Of a DNA stretch of 64,000 bases, positions 53,136 to 61,501 are shown piece after piece. Origin of the DNA: Bacillota bacterium (lineage in GTDB: Bacteria; Bacillota; Clostridia; Lachnospirales; Lachnospiraceae). Each line of letters opens with the position of its first letter. The stretch's first letter is position 1. Location of the stretch: contig JAEWIZ010000002.1 of NCBI GenBank assembly GCA_023386815.1, positions 62,001-126,000 of the forward strand, written 5' to 3'. The notes beneath the pieces were generated by a model. The model searched no databases. It was not told the origin of the DNA and saw only the letters and a list, made by a program, of their open reading frames with translations. The position numbers and the translations under genes were made by a program.

Positions 53136-56100
53136 TTATCTTGGAACCTCTACCATCATGTAGAATTCTACCCTGTCTCCTTCACGTAAGTCATTGAATT
53201 TTTCAAATACAAGACCACATTCGTAACCGGTAGCAACTTCCTTCACATCATCCTGGAATCTCTTTAAGGAAGCGAGAGGTCCATCGAAAATCTGTGCTCC
53301 ATCTCTAGAAATTCTAGCCTTGCAGCCTCTTACAATCTTACCGTCAAGTACATAGGAACCTGCGATCGTACCAATACCGGAAGCTTTAAAGGTCATACGA
53401 ATCTCAGCATGCGCGATGATCTTCTCTTCAAAGATTGGATCTAGCATACCCTTCATTGCTGCTTCGATATCATTAATTGCATTGTAGATAACGCTGTAAA
53501 GCTTTACATCAACCTTTTCACGGTCAGCGGTCTCTTTTGCTGCATTATCCGGTTTTACATTAAAGCCAATAATGATTGCATTGGATGCACTTGCCAGAAT
53601 AACATCGGATTCATTAATAGCACCAACACCGCTATGAATAACTCTTACCGCTACTTCATCATTGCTAAGCTTCATTAAACTCTGCTTCATCGCTTCTGTA
53701 GATCCCTGAACGTCAGCCTTAATAATCAGGTTCAATTCCTTTATATTACCAGCTTTAATCTGTGAAAACAGTCCATCTAGGGATAACTTAGCTTTTGTAT
53801 CTGCAAGAAGCTTTTCTTTGCTCTGCACAGTATATGCATCAGCAATCTGTCTAGCTTCTTTTTCATTATTTACAGCTACGAAGATCTCACCTGCATCCGG
53901 TACTTCATTTAAACCTAAGATCTCCACCGGCATGGAAGGAGTAGCTATCTTTACTCTTCTACCTTTATCATCCATCATGGCACGAACTTTACCGGAGGCA
54001 GCACCAACAGCTACATTATCACCCACTTGAAGTGTACCCTTTTGTACCAGAATAGTAGCAACCGGTCCTCTTCCCTTATCAAGCTCTGCCTCAATTACAA
54101 TACCTCTTGCTTTACGGTTTGGATTCGCCTTAAGCTCTACCATTTCAGCTGTCAGAAGAATCATCTCCAGAAGTTGTTCGATACCATCTCTCGTATGCGC
54201 TGATACAGGAACAAAGATGGTATCTCCGCCCCAATCTTCAGCTACTAACTCATATTCTGTCAATTCCTGCTTTACTCTCTCGATATTGGCGCTTGGCTTA
54301 TCAATTTTATTAATTGCAACAATGATCTGAACACTTGCTGCCTTAGCATGGTTAATCGCTTCAATCGTCTGAGGCATTACACCATCATCAGCTGCAACAA
54401 CAAGAATTGCGATATCTGTTGATTTTGCACCACGTTTACGCATGGAGGTAAAGGCTTCATGACCCGGTGTATCTAAGAAGGTAATCTTCTCGCCATTTAC
54501 TTCTACCGTATATGCACCGATATGCTGAGTGATACCACCAGCTTCTCTAGAGGTTACATTCGTTGAACGGATTGCATCAAGAAGGGATGTCTTACCATGG
54601 TCAACATGACCCATAACGCAGACTACCGGAGGACGTTTTACCATATCTTCTGGTTTCTCATCGTCTTCCTTCAACAATTCTTCTACTTCATTTACCGGAA
54701 CTTCTTTTTCAGCAATGATTTCGTAGTCTAAAGCGATCTCTTCTGCTTCTTCAAAGGTAATTTCCTGATTTAGTGTAACAATCTTTCCAGCTAAGAATAA
54801 TTTCTTAATCAATGCTGCGGATGGCTTCTTCATCTTATCTGCAAGCTCTTTAATCGTTAATACCTCTGGAATTGTGATTACCTTGATTTCTTCCTCAACT
54901 ACTTTAATCGGCTTAGGCTGAATGAACTGACCTTTCCTTGGAGCCAATTTTGCCTTGATATCATCATCATGCTCAATCAAGCTCTTCTCTTTATAGTTCT
55001 TTTCCTTATTAATTCTGTCTCTATTTCTCTTATTACTATTATCATTCTTCTCAGCAACCTTTTGATCTAATATCTTCTGGTCAAAAGTCTTACGTTCGCC
55101 TCCGCCTCTAACTCCGGAGCCTTTCTTACCTTGAGCGTAATTTGGCTTATCATCATCGTCTTTGCCCATATCTTCAAAGCCACGATTATATCCACCCGGT
55201 CTTGTTCCATTGTTTGGTCTTGAATAACCATTTCCGCCAAAACCGCCTCTGTTTCCTTGCTGACCATAGCCGCCACCTTGACCCTGCGGACGATTACCCT
55301 GGTAGCCCTGACCTTGTGGTCTGTTACCCTGATATCCTTCCCCTTGCGGTCTATTACCCTGATAGCCCTGACCCTGTGGTCTGTTACCCTGGTAACCTTC
55401 TCCCTGTGGTCTGTTACCCTGATAACCCTGACCCTGCGGTCTGTTACCCTGATAGCCCTGACCCTGTGGTCTGTTACCCTGGTAGCCTTCTCCCTGTGGT
55501 CTATTACCCTGATAGCCCTGACCCTGCGGTCTGTTACCCTGATAACCCTGACCCTGTGGTCTGTTACCCTGGTAGCCTTCTCCCTGTGGTCTGTTACCCT
55601 GATAGCCCTGACCCTGCGGTCTGTTACCCTGATAGCCCTGGCCTTGTGGTCTATTTCCTTGGTAGCCTTCTCCCTGGGGTCTGTTGCCCTGGTAGCCTTC
55701 TCCTTGGGGTCTATTGCCTTGATAGCCCTGGCCTTGTGGTCTGTTTCCCTGGTAACCTTCTCCCTGGGGTCTATTGCCTTGATAGCCCTGTCCCTGTGGT
55801 CTGTTTCCCTGGTAGCCTTGTGATCTATTACCTTGATAACCTTCACCCTGTGGTCGATTTCCCTGGTAGCCTTCTCCTTGGGGTCTATTACCTTGATAGC
55901 CCTGTCCCTGTGGTCTATTTCCTTGGTAACCTGATGATCTCTGACCATCCTGACCCTGAGTTCTCTGTCCCTGACCTCCTTGTGAAGATCTTTGTCCTGT
56001 GGTATGTTGTTGCTCACTTGTTTGTCTCTGTGTAGTATGAATTTCCTGATTCCCTTGCCCTTGCTGGCCTGCTTGGCCTTGTCTCATTACGCTCTGTCCT

Positions 56101-56669
56101 CCTGCAGGTCTTTGTCCTTGTGCAATTGCTGATTGTGCATTGCCTCCATTATGACCTGTTTCTCCTGTCGGTCTTTGGCCGCCTTGCTGACCTGTTTGAC
56201 CTTGTTTGTTTCCTTCTTGTTGTGCAACCGTGTTTGGTCTGGTCACTCCGGCGCCTGTCTGATTTGTCTGTGCAGGCTTTGCCTGAGCCGCAGCTACAGC
56301 CGGTCTAGAACCTGCCTGAGCATTTGAAGCTGTGGCTGGCTTTTGTGTCGGTTCAGCAACTGAACGTGAAGCAGCGTGCACGGTATTCACTTGTTCCGTT
56401 GCAGGTGCTGCTGTCTTTGCTATATCCGAAGCCGGCTTATGTTCGGCTGGTTTTTTATGCTCTGTGGCTGGTTTTGCCGTTGTTGCTGATTTTCCACTCA
56501 GAAGAAAATGATTCTTCACATATTGAACCTCATTCTCCTCTAAGTTGCTATTATGTGATTTCTTGACACCAAAGTTATGTTCTATAAAATCTAAGATGTC
56601 CTTACTTTCAATTGTTTTGCCAAGTTCATTTATTTGATTCTTTAGTTCAAATACCTTCATTTTAGCCAT
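53136..56669 (-). CDS. infB: Translation initiation factor IF-2 with a large Gly/Gln/Arg repeat region
   Basis: IF-2 places initiator tRNA on the 30S subunit using GTP. The 1177-residue protein is far longer than the usual 700-900. Residues 1-60 are the first IF2_N domain, and 70-250 are Ala/Pro/Gln/Thr-rich. About 250-470 is a run of 22 copies of GYQGNRPQG[QE]. A second IF2_N domain lies near 600-650, and the GTPase follows with [22 protein letters not shown] and NKID. Domains II-IV end at MVEVPR. Its start directly follows the ylxQ stop and GGAGG lies 10 bases upstream. The core is fully conserved, so the factor should be functional despite the expanded linker. Confidence 0.96.
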   Translation of the reverse strand: MAKMKVFELKNQINELGKTIESKDILDFIEHNFGVKKSHNSNLEENEVQYVKNHFLLSGKSATTAKPATEHKKPAEHKPASDIAKTAAPATEQVNTVHAASRSVAEPTQKPATASNAQAGSRPAVAAAQAKPAQTNQTGAGVTRPNTVAQQEGNKQGQTGQQGGQRPTGETGHNGGNAQSAIAQGQRPAGGQSVMRQGQAGQQGQGNQEIHTTQRQTSEQQHTTGQRSSQGGQGQRTQGQDGQRSSGYQGNRPQGQGYQGNRPQGEGYQGNRPQGEGYQGNRSQGYQGNRPQGQGYQGNRPQGEGYQGNRPQGQGYQGNRPQGEGYQGNRPQGEGYQGNRPQGQGYQGNRPQGQGYQGNRPQGEGYQGNRPQGQGYQGNRPQGQGYQGNRPQGEGYQGNRPQGQGYQGNRPQGQGYQGNRPQGEGYQGNRPQGQGYQGNRPQGEGYQGNRPQGQGYQGNRPQGQGGGYGQQGNRGGFGGNGYSRPNNGTRPGGYNRGFEDMGKDDDDKPNYAQGKKGSGVRGGGERKTFDQKILDQKVAEKNDNSNKRNRDRINKEKNYKEKSLIEHDDDIKAKLAPRKGQFIQPKPIKVVEEEIKVITIPEVLTIKELADKMKKPSAALIKKLFLAGKIVTLNQEITFEEAEEIALDYEIIAEKEVPVNEVEELLKEDDEKPEDMVKRPPVVCVMGHVDHGKTSLLDAIRSTNVTSREAGGITQHIGAYTVEVNGEKITFLDTPGHEAFTSMRKRGAKSTDIAILVVAADDGVMPQTIEAINHAKAASVQIIVAINKIDKPSANIERVKQELTEYELVAEDWGGDTIFVPVSAHTRDGIEQLLEMILLTAEMVELKANPNRKARGIVIEAELDKGRGPVATILVQKGTLQVGDNVAVGAASGKVRAMMDDKGRRVKIATPSMPVEILGLNEVPDAGEIFVAVNNEKEARQIADAYTVQSKEKLLADTKAKLSLDGLFSQIKAGNIKELNLIIKADVQGSTEAMKQSLMKLSNDEVAVRVIHSGVGAINESDVILASASNAIIIGFNVKPDNAAKETADREKVDVKLYSVIYNAINDIEAAMKGMLDPIFEEKIIAHAEIRMTFKASGIGTIAGSYVLDGKIVRGCKARISRDGAQIFDGPLASLKRFQDDVKEVATGYECGLVFEKFNDLREGDRVEFYMMVEVPR
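55280..55935 (-). repeat. 30-base coding minisatellite in infB
   Basis: Twenty-two in-phase copies encode [10 protein letters not shown] or [10 protein letters not shown]; one copy (GYQGNRSQ) is short. In the part nearest 55283-55670 the units recur in a Q-Q-E order, giving a 90-base higher period and pointing to duplication of three units at a time. All reading frames stay open because of the repeat, which creates long false frames on both strands. Confidence 0.95.
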
Positions 56670-57008
56670 CTACTTACTACCTCCGTTATTATCTTGCATC
56701 AAGTTCAGTTGCTTTTCAATTGCATCCGCCAAGCCCTTGTCAAACACTGCCAAAGAAGCACGAAACTCTTTACCCATTGCATGACCTAAGTCGTCCTTCA
56801 CACCAAAAAAGTAAATTGGTACATTATAGTAAGTACACATGTTGGTAAACATTTTCTTTGTATTGTCCGACGCATCACCTGCTACAACAACCAAAGCGGC
56901 TTTATGTTCTTTCACGGCCTTTTCAGTCATAAACTCACCGCTTACCAAATTGCGAGACTTTGTCGCTATTCCTATCAGATTATATACCTTCTTTTCTACC
57001 GGACTCAA
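56670..57008 (-). CDS. ylxQ: L7Ae-family ribosomal-protein-like protein YlxQ
   Basis: The 112-residue protein of the L7Ae/L30e/S12e/Gadd45 fold shows KVYNLIGIATKSRNLVSGE, LVVVAGDASDNTKKMFTNMCTYYNVPIYFFG and LGHAMGKEFRASLAV. It probably binds kink-turn RNA. The start is TTG inside the last codons of rnpM, ten bases after AAGGAG. The 29-base overlap signals translational coupling. It is adjacent to infB with no gap. Confidence 0.92.
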   Translation of the reverse strand: MSPVEKKVYNLIGIATKSRNLVSGEFMTEKAVKEHKAALVVVAGDASDNTKKMFTNMCTYYNVPIYFFGVKDDLGHAMGKEFRASLAVFDKGLADAIEKQLNLMQDNNGGSK

Positions 57009-57267
57009 GCACCATCATCTCCTTCTCCAGTGTTTCTACCAAATCCTTTGGAATGCTTACCTTAAGAGACCGTTCCAATCCCTTGGTCTTAATAGCCTTT
57101 TGCAAGCATTCATTACTGCAGCAGAGATAGGCACCCCTGCCATTTTTCTTACCTGTAGAATCGATGACAATTTCGTCCTCCGGAGTCTTTAAAACGCGGA
57201 TCATTTCTTTCTTCGTTTTCATTTCCCCGCATCCGGTACACATTCTTAATGGTAATTTTTTAGCCAT
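56980..57267 (-). CDS. rnpM: YlxR/RnpM family RNA-binding protein
   Basis: The 95-residue protein begins with LPLRMCTGCGEMKTKKEMIRVLK and contains GRGAYLCCSNECLQKAIKTKGLERSLK, the DUF448 signature with its Cys pair. In Bacillus the homologue binds and modulates RNase P. GGATG precedes the ATG (AAGGATGTGAAATAA). It lies between nusA and ylxQ as usual. Confidence 0.94.
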   Translation of the reverse strand: MAKKLPLRMCTGCGEMKTKKEMIRVLKTPEDEIVIDSTGKKNGRGAYLCCSNECLQKAIKTKGLERSLKVSIPKDLVETLEKEMMVLESGRKEGI

Positions 57268-57355
57268 TTATTTCACATCCTTAATATCCCCGGCTTTACG
57301 TTCCCTGGGGTCAAAATCATATTTGATTACACCCCCTGGTCAATATTAATAGGGA

Positions 57356-58402
57356 TTAGTAACCCATTGTCTGGGATTCACTCTTAATATCTATCTTATA
57401 GCCGGTAAGTTTTGCAGCCAATCTTGCATTTTGGCCTTCCTTACCGATCGCCAATGACAGCTGGTAATCCGGTACAATTACTCTCGCACTTTTTTCAGCC
57501 TCTTCAACGGTAACTGATACAACCTTTGCAGGGCTGAGTGAATTCTCAATCAGTTTTGCCGGATCATTGCTCCAATTGATAATGTCGATTTTTTCATTAC
57601 GAAGTTCATGCACGATTGTATTTACTCTTGATCCGTTCAAGCCAACACATGCACCGACTGCATCAACATCCGGGTTGTTACTCCATACTGCCATCTTTGT
57701 TCTGGAACCGGCCTCTCTGGAAATACTCTTAATCTCTACAGTGCCATCCTGAATCTCTGTAACTTCCGCTTCAAATAAGCGCTTTACAAGCTCTGGATGG
57801 GTTCTGGATACTGTAATTCTTGGTCCCTTCGTAGTATCTTTTACTTCAAGTACATATAATTTGATACGGTCAGTAGGACGGAATACTTCTCCTCTAACCT
57901 GCTCATTTTCTGTAAGAACTGCATCGACCTTACCAAGGTTAATACTTACATTATTGCCTACATAGCGTTGCACGATACCTGTTACAATATCCTTTTCCTT
58001 TGCGCTATACTGAGTAAAAAGAACTTTTCTTTCTTCCTCACGAATTTTTTGAACAACTACTTGTTTTGCTTTCTGAGCTGCGATACGTCCGAAATTCTTA
58101 GGTGTAACCTCGATTGGAACGATATCTCCAATATCCTTCCTTGCATCCTTTACTTTCGCCTGAGCAAGACTGATCTGCATGACAGGATCTGTTACCTCTT
58201 CCACAACCTCTTTCATTGCATATACATTCACTTCACCTGTTATTCTATCGATACTAACCTTAATATTGTCAGCTCTGCCAAAATTATTCTTACAGGCAGC
58301 TACAAGGGAATTTTCCAGTGCCTCCAATAAAATATCTTTACTGATATCCTTCTCTTTTTCAATTTGGTTCAAAGCCTCAATTAATTCTCTGTTCGCATCC
58401 AT
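57356..58402 (-). CDS. nusA: Transcription termination/antitermination protein NusA
   Basis: NusA binds RNA polymerase and nascent RNA, affecting pausing and termination. From ATG 58402 the product is 348 residues: an N-terminal polymerase-binding domain (DANRELIEALNQIEKEKDISKDILLEALENSLV, in pieces), an S1 domain near 135-200 (IVTGIVQRYVGNNVSINLGKVDAVL), and KH1/KH2 (DAVGACVGLNGSRVNTIVHEL, LAIGKEGQNARLAAKLTGYKIDI). A TTG at 58414 is also possible, because AAGGAGG lies two bases before it, too close for that start but 14 from the ATG. The leader contains a tandem repeat rich in Shine-Dalgarno-like sequences. Confidence 0.96.
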   Translation of the reverse strand: MDANRELIEALNQIEKEKDISKDILLEALENSLVAACKNNFGRADNIKVSIDRITGEVNVYAMKEVVEEVTDPVMQISLAQAKVKDARKDIGDIVPIEVTPKNFGRIAAQKAKQVVVQKIREEERKVLFTQYSAKEKDIVTGIVQRYVGNNVSINLGKVDAVLTENEQVRGEVFRPTDRIKLYVLEVKDTTKGPRITVSRTHPELVKRLFEAEVTEIQDGTVEIKSISREAGSRTKMAVWSNNPDVDAVGACVGLNGSRVNTIVHELRNEKIDIINWSNDPAKLIENSLSPAKVVSVTVEEAEKSARVIVPDYQLSLAIGKEGQNARLAAKLTGYKIDIKSESQTMGY

Positions 58403-58415
58403 TTTCTTTCTCAAA

Positions 58416-58585
58416 TCCTCCTTCGATAATCATAGATTTTAAATAACACTAGTCCAGGAGGATTTTCCTCCTTTGATGATCATAGATTTTTTAATACTAG
58501 TCCAGGAGGATTTTCCCCCTTTTGATAATCATAGATTTTATTAAATAGGTAAGGAGGATTTTTCCTCCCTCTTAATAATCATTTC
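58416..58585 (-). repeat. 50-base tandem repeat carrying AAGGAGGA in the nusA leader
   Basis: A unit of 49-50 bases recurs a little over three times between rimP and nusA. The core GATnATCATAGATTTT starts at 58425, 58475 and 58524 on the plus strand, with a partial copy at about 58574. On the minus strand each copy carries a Shine-Dalgarno-like AAGGAGGA or AAGGGGGA next to TCCTCC, which pair as GGAGGA-nnn-TCCTCC. The last copy supplies the nusA ribosome-binding site. Confidence 0.9.
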
Positions 58586-58676
58586 TATATACTGCTGTTG
58601 TAAAGTCATATTCACTCATCGTAATAAAATAATAACCAAGACGGTAAGCACACAATACCCGCTCTTCTATTCGTAT

Positions 58677-59144
58677 TTAAAAATCGAATGTCAACCGTAC
58701 GGTTGCAATATCGGATCTTGCTATTACCATGGTCGATCCGCCTTCCAGCTCTATGGTTATATTCTCCTGATCAAAAGCGATCAACAAGCCAACGAATTCT
58801 TTTTTCTTGTTTAATGCTTTATATAACTTAACTTCTACCTCTTCACCAATGCTCTTTTCAAAATGCTTATCTCTCTTTAACTGTCTTCCAAGCCCTGGTG
58901 AACTAACCTCTAAAATATAGGAATCCGGGATAAAATCATGCTTATCCAGCAAATCACTTAATGCTCTACTCACCAATTCACAATCATCTACTGAAATTCC
59001 GTTATCCTTATCGATATATGCCCGAAGAAACCAGTTGCCGCCTTCCTTCACATATTCAATATCATAAAGCTCAAAATTATTAGCTTTTAATAACGGCTCC
59101 AATAATGCTTCCGTCTTGTGCTCATATTCTTCATGTTTTGTCAT
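58677..59144 (-). CDS. rimP: Ribosome maturation factor RimP
   Basis: The 155-residue protein has the RimP N-terminal domain (EPLLKANNFELYDIEYVKEGGNWFLRAYIDKDNGISVDDCELVSRALSDLLD, in pieces) and EVSSPGLGRQLKRDKHFEKSIGEEV. It is required for 30S maturation. First gene of the rimP-to-ribF cluster. TAGGGA lies before the ATG. Confidence 0.96.
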   Translation of the reverse strand: MTKHEEYEHKTEALLEPLLKANNFELYDIEYVKEGGNWFLRAYIDKDNGISVDDCELVSRALSDLLDKHDFIPDSYILEVSSPGLGRQLKRDKHFEKSIGEEVEVKLYKALNKKKEFVGLLIAFDQENITIELEGGSTMVIARSDIATVRLTFDF

Positions 59145-59203
59145 CCAAATCCCTACTTTCTTAAAGAATCAATCAATTGCTACCTGCTCACAGCAAAGAA
59201 TAA

Positions 59204-59223
59204 GAGTGGACTTTCGTCCACTC
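59204..59223 (-). terminator. Hairpin terminator after the amino-acid ABC ATPase gene
   Basis: Stem GAGTGGAC/GTCCACTC with a four-base loop, followed on the minus strand by TTATTCTTTG. It separates the amino-acid transporter from rimP. Confidence 0.7.
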
Positions 59224-59368
59224 CTTAATTAGTCTTATCATTTAGCATCGAAATAATTATAACAAATGTAACCAATAATTGCAAGTAGTAATTTGTAAAA
59301 TGCTAGTTATCTTTACAGCAGTTGGATTTTTGATCCGAGATAAAATTGTTTTGTTTTAAACTTTACCT

Positions 59369-60124
59369 CTAGCTTTGATTAAATCTCTGCAGGAAATCCT
59401 TTGTTCTTTGATTTACCGTGTTACCAAAAACCTCCTCAGGAGTACCCTGTTCCACAATAACACCACCATCCATAAAAATAACCCGGTCTGCAACATCTCT
59501 TGCGAAGGCCATTTCATGGGTAACAATAACCATGGTCATATTCTCCTCTGCAAGTGATTTAATTACCTTTAAAATCTCACCTGTCAGCTCAGGATCCAGA
59601 GCGGAGGTAGGTTCGTCGAAGAATAAAATGCGAGGATTTAAGGCTAGTGCTCTAGCAATAGCCACTCTTTGCTGCTGACCACCGGATAACTCACAGGGGT
59701 AAGCCTTTGCACGGTTTGACAAGTTCATTTTCTCAAGAAGGGACATGGCCTTGTTCTTTGCAGTTTCCTTATCAATACCAAGCACCTTAACCTGTGCGTC
59801 TACGATATTGCGTAATACAGAGTAATGAGGAAAGAGATTGAAGTTTTGAAATACAAGACCTACTTCCATAATAATTTCATGAAGTAGCTTACTATCCGCA
59901 TACCCTGCACCGCTGCTGGTATCTACCATCAATTTACCGCATACTTCAATTTTTCCCTGATCTATCTTCTCAAGCTGGGTCAAGCAACGAAGCAAGGTTG
60001 ACTTACCGGATCCGGATGGACCAATAATAGCGACTACCTCTCCCTCATTTACCTCCATTGAGATACTATTTAATACTTCTGTATTAAAAAAACGTTTCTG
60101 TAAGTTTTCAGCCTTCAGTAACAT
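59369..60124 (-). CDS. Polar amino-acid ABC transporter ATPase
   Basis: The 251-residue protein is a GlnQ/HisP-type ATPase: Walker [29 protein letters not shown] (the family's typical Q-loop), signature [16 protein letters not shown], Walker [15 protein letters not shown] and switch [14 protein letters not shown]. It drives uptake of a polar amino acid with the permease encoded 26 bases upstream on the same strand. GGAGG precedes the ATG at 60124, four codons inside the longest frame. No binding-protein gene is adjacent. Confidence 0.95.
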   Translation of the reverse strand: MLLKAENLQKRFFNTEVLNSISMEVNEGEVVAIIGPSGSGKSTLLRCLTQLEKIDQGKIEVCGKLMVDTSSGAGYADSKLLHEIIMEVGLVFQNFNLFPHYSVLRNIVDAQVKVLGIDKETAKNKAMSLLEKMNLSNRAKAYPCELSGGQQQRVAIARALALNPRILFFDEPTSALDPELTGEILKVIKSLAEENMTMVIVTHEMAFARDVADRVIFMDGGVIVEQGTPEEVFGNTVNQRTKDFLQRFNQS

Positions 60125-60150
60125 ATTTTCCTCCAATAATTACTTCAAAT

Positions 60151-60810
60151 TTAATTCTTATAATAATCAAACTTCTTTTCAATTTGCTTAAACGATACTT
60201 CCACTACAGTATTCATGATCAAATAAAAGACTGCTGCCACAATAATCGGTACGGTTGAAAAATACTTTGAGCCTGCAGCAGATGCTACCCGGAATAACTC
60301 AACTACAGAGATAACCTGAGCTAAGGAAGTATCCTTTACCAGAGTCATTAATTCATTTCCAACGGCAGGAATAACAGACTTCACTACCTGTGGCAATACA
60401 ATTCTCATAAAGGTCTGGAATTTATTGTAGCCCAAAACTTTTGCTGCTTCATACTGTCCCTTAGGAATAGAAGCAATTCCGCCACGAAATATCTCACCAA
60501 AATACGCTGCATAATTAATGGTAAATGCTGCGATACATGCAACAAAACGGTCTAAAGTAAAGCCAAATATGTAGTAAGGACCATACATAAAGAAAATTAA
60601 CTGGAGCATGAGTGGTGTTCCGCGAAAGATTAACTGGTATATTCGAATGGGAAAGCTTATGGCTACATGCTTACTTCTTCTTCCCAGGGCAACCAAAAAT
60701 CCTAAGGGGATTGAAAATATGATCGTAAGAAAGAAAATTTCCAGGGCTGTACCCGTAGCAGCCAGCATATTCGGTATTAATAAGTCCAATGGTACATTAT
60801 CTATTTTCAT
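60151..60810 (-). CDS. Polar amino-acid ABC transporter permease
   Basis: The 219-residue HisM/GlnP-type permease has about five helices and the inner-membrane signature EAAKVLGYNKFQTFMRIVLPQVVKSVIPAVGNE. GTPLMLQLIFFMYG is also typical. GGAGG precedes the ATG at 60810, six codons inside the longest frame. With the ATPase it makes a transporter lacking its own solute-binding lipoprotein here. The binding protein must be elsewhere, unless another system's is shared. Confidence 0.93.
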   Translation of the reverse strand: MKIDNVPLDLLIPNMLAATGTALEIFFLTIIFSIPLGFLVALGRRSKHVAISFPIRIYQLIFRGTPLMLQLIFFMYGPYYIFGFTLDRFVACIAAFTINYAAYFGEIFRGGIASIPKGQYEAAKVLGYNKFQTFMRIVLPQVVKSVIPAVGNELMTLVKDTSLAQVISVVELFRVASAAGSKYFSTVPIIVAAVFYLIMNTVVEVSFKQIEKKFDYYKN

Positions 60811-60914
60811 ATAGCCTCCAATAATCACAATTCATAAATATTTTTGTCTGTTAGCACTTTACCATATTACCACACGATCGTGTTCATTTCAATTTAAAAT
60901 AATAAATAATTAGC

Positions 60915-60971
60915 TTGACATTATTTTAAGATTATTATATTGTTGTCTGTGCAACTGTTGCATTTGCAACA
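60915..60971 (+). promoter_or_regulatory. Promoter and palindromic operator of the MarR-MFS operon
   Basis: TTGACA (60915-60920) and TATTGT (60938-60943) are 17 bases apart. Just downstream, TGTTGCA-TT-TGCAACA (60956-60971) is a perfect dyad, and GCAAC-T-GTTGC (60951-60961) overlaps it. A MarR dimer could bind here and block transcription (inference). Confidence 0.6.
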
Positions 60972-61045
60972 TTTATGAATATTTTATATTATTGGTCTCA
61001 ATACAACAGCTAAATTAATAACTAATGAAAGGTTAGGGCTAAAAC

Positions 61046-61501
61046 ATGATTCTTACCCACTTATCCATAATATCTCGGTTTAGCCGAACTTTCTTCGAAC
61101 GGAGGCTGAACGATTCAAATATTGGTTTTACAGAGCATTCTATTTTAATGTACTTAAGTAAATCTGACACAGTAAATCAACATCAGATAGCACAGTACTT
61201 TATGCTTGATAAGGGCTCTGTGGCAAAGACCCTGCACAAGCTTGAGAAAAAACGATTGATATCAAGAGCTGACAATCCGAAAAACCGACGAGAAAAGCTG
61301 ATTAAAATCACGGAAGAAGGATTTAACCTCGTCACTTTGTTAAACACTGAATTTCAACAACTACACAGTTTTTTATTTGAAGGCCTCAGTGAGGATGAGA
61401 TTCAGGATTTTATTTGGGCAATACAAAGGATTTCCGATAATGCAGCTAAAATTCTTAATGAAAGGATGACTAACAATGAAAACAAAGAATCAAAAAGCTA
61501 G
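61046..61501 (+). CDS. MarR-family transcriptional regulator
   Basis: The 151-residue protein has the MarR core: FTEHSILMYLSKSDTVNQHQIAQYFMLDKGSVAKTLHKLEKKRLISR, with the wing NPKNRREKLIKITEEG (about residues 27-95). Its stop overlaps the start of an MFS exporter by 26 bases, so the two are coupled. A repressor that is released by the exported drug is the usual arrangement. Confidence 0.93.
   Translation: MILTHLSIISRFSRTFFERRLNDSNIGFTEHSILMYLSKSDTVNQHQIAQYFMLDKGSVAKTLHKLEKKRLISRADNPKNRREKLIKITEEGFNLVTLLNTEFQQLHSFLFEGLSEDEIQDFIWAIQRISDNAAKILNERMTNNENKESKS

Noticed and set aside
55067..56035. Long open frames in other phases over the infB repeat
   Set aside because: They are by-products of the 30-base repeat, with no starts of their own and periodic nonsense composition.
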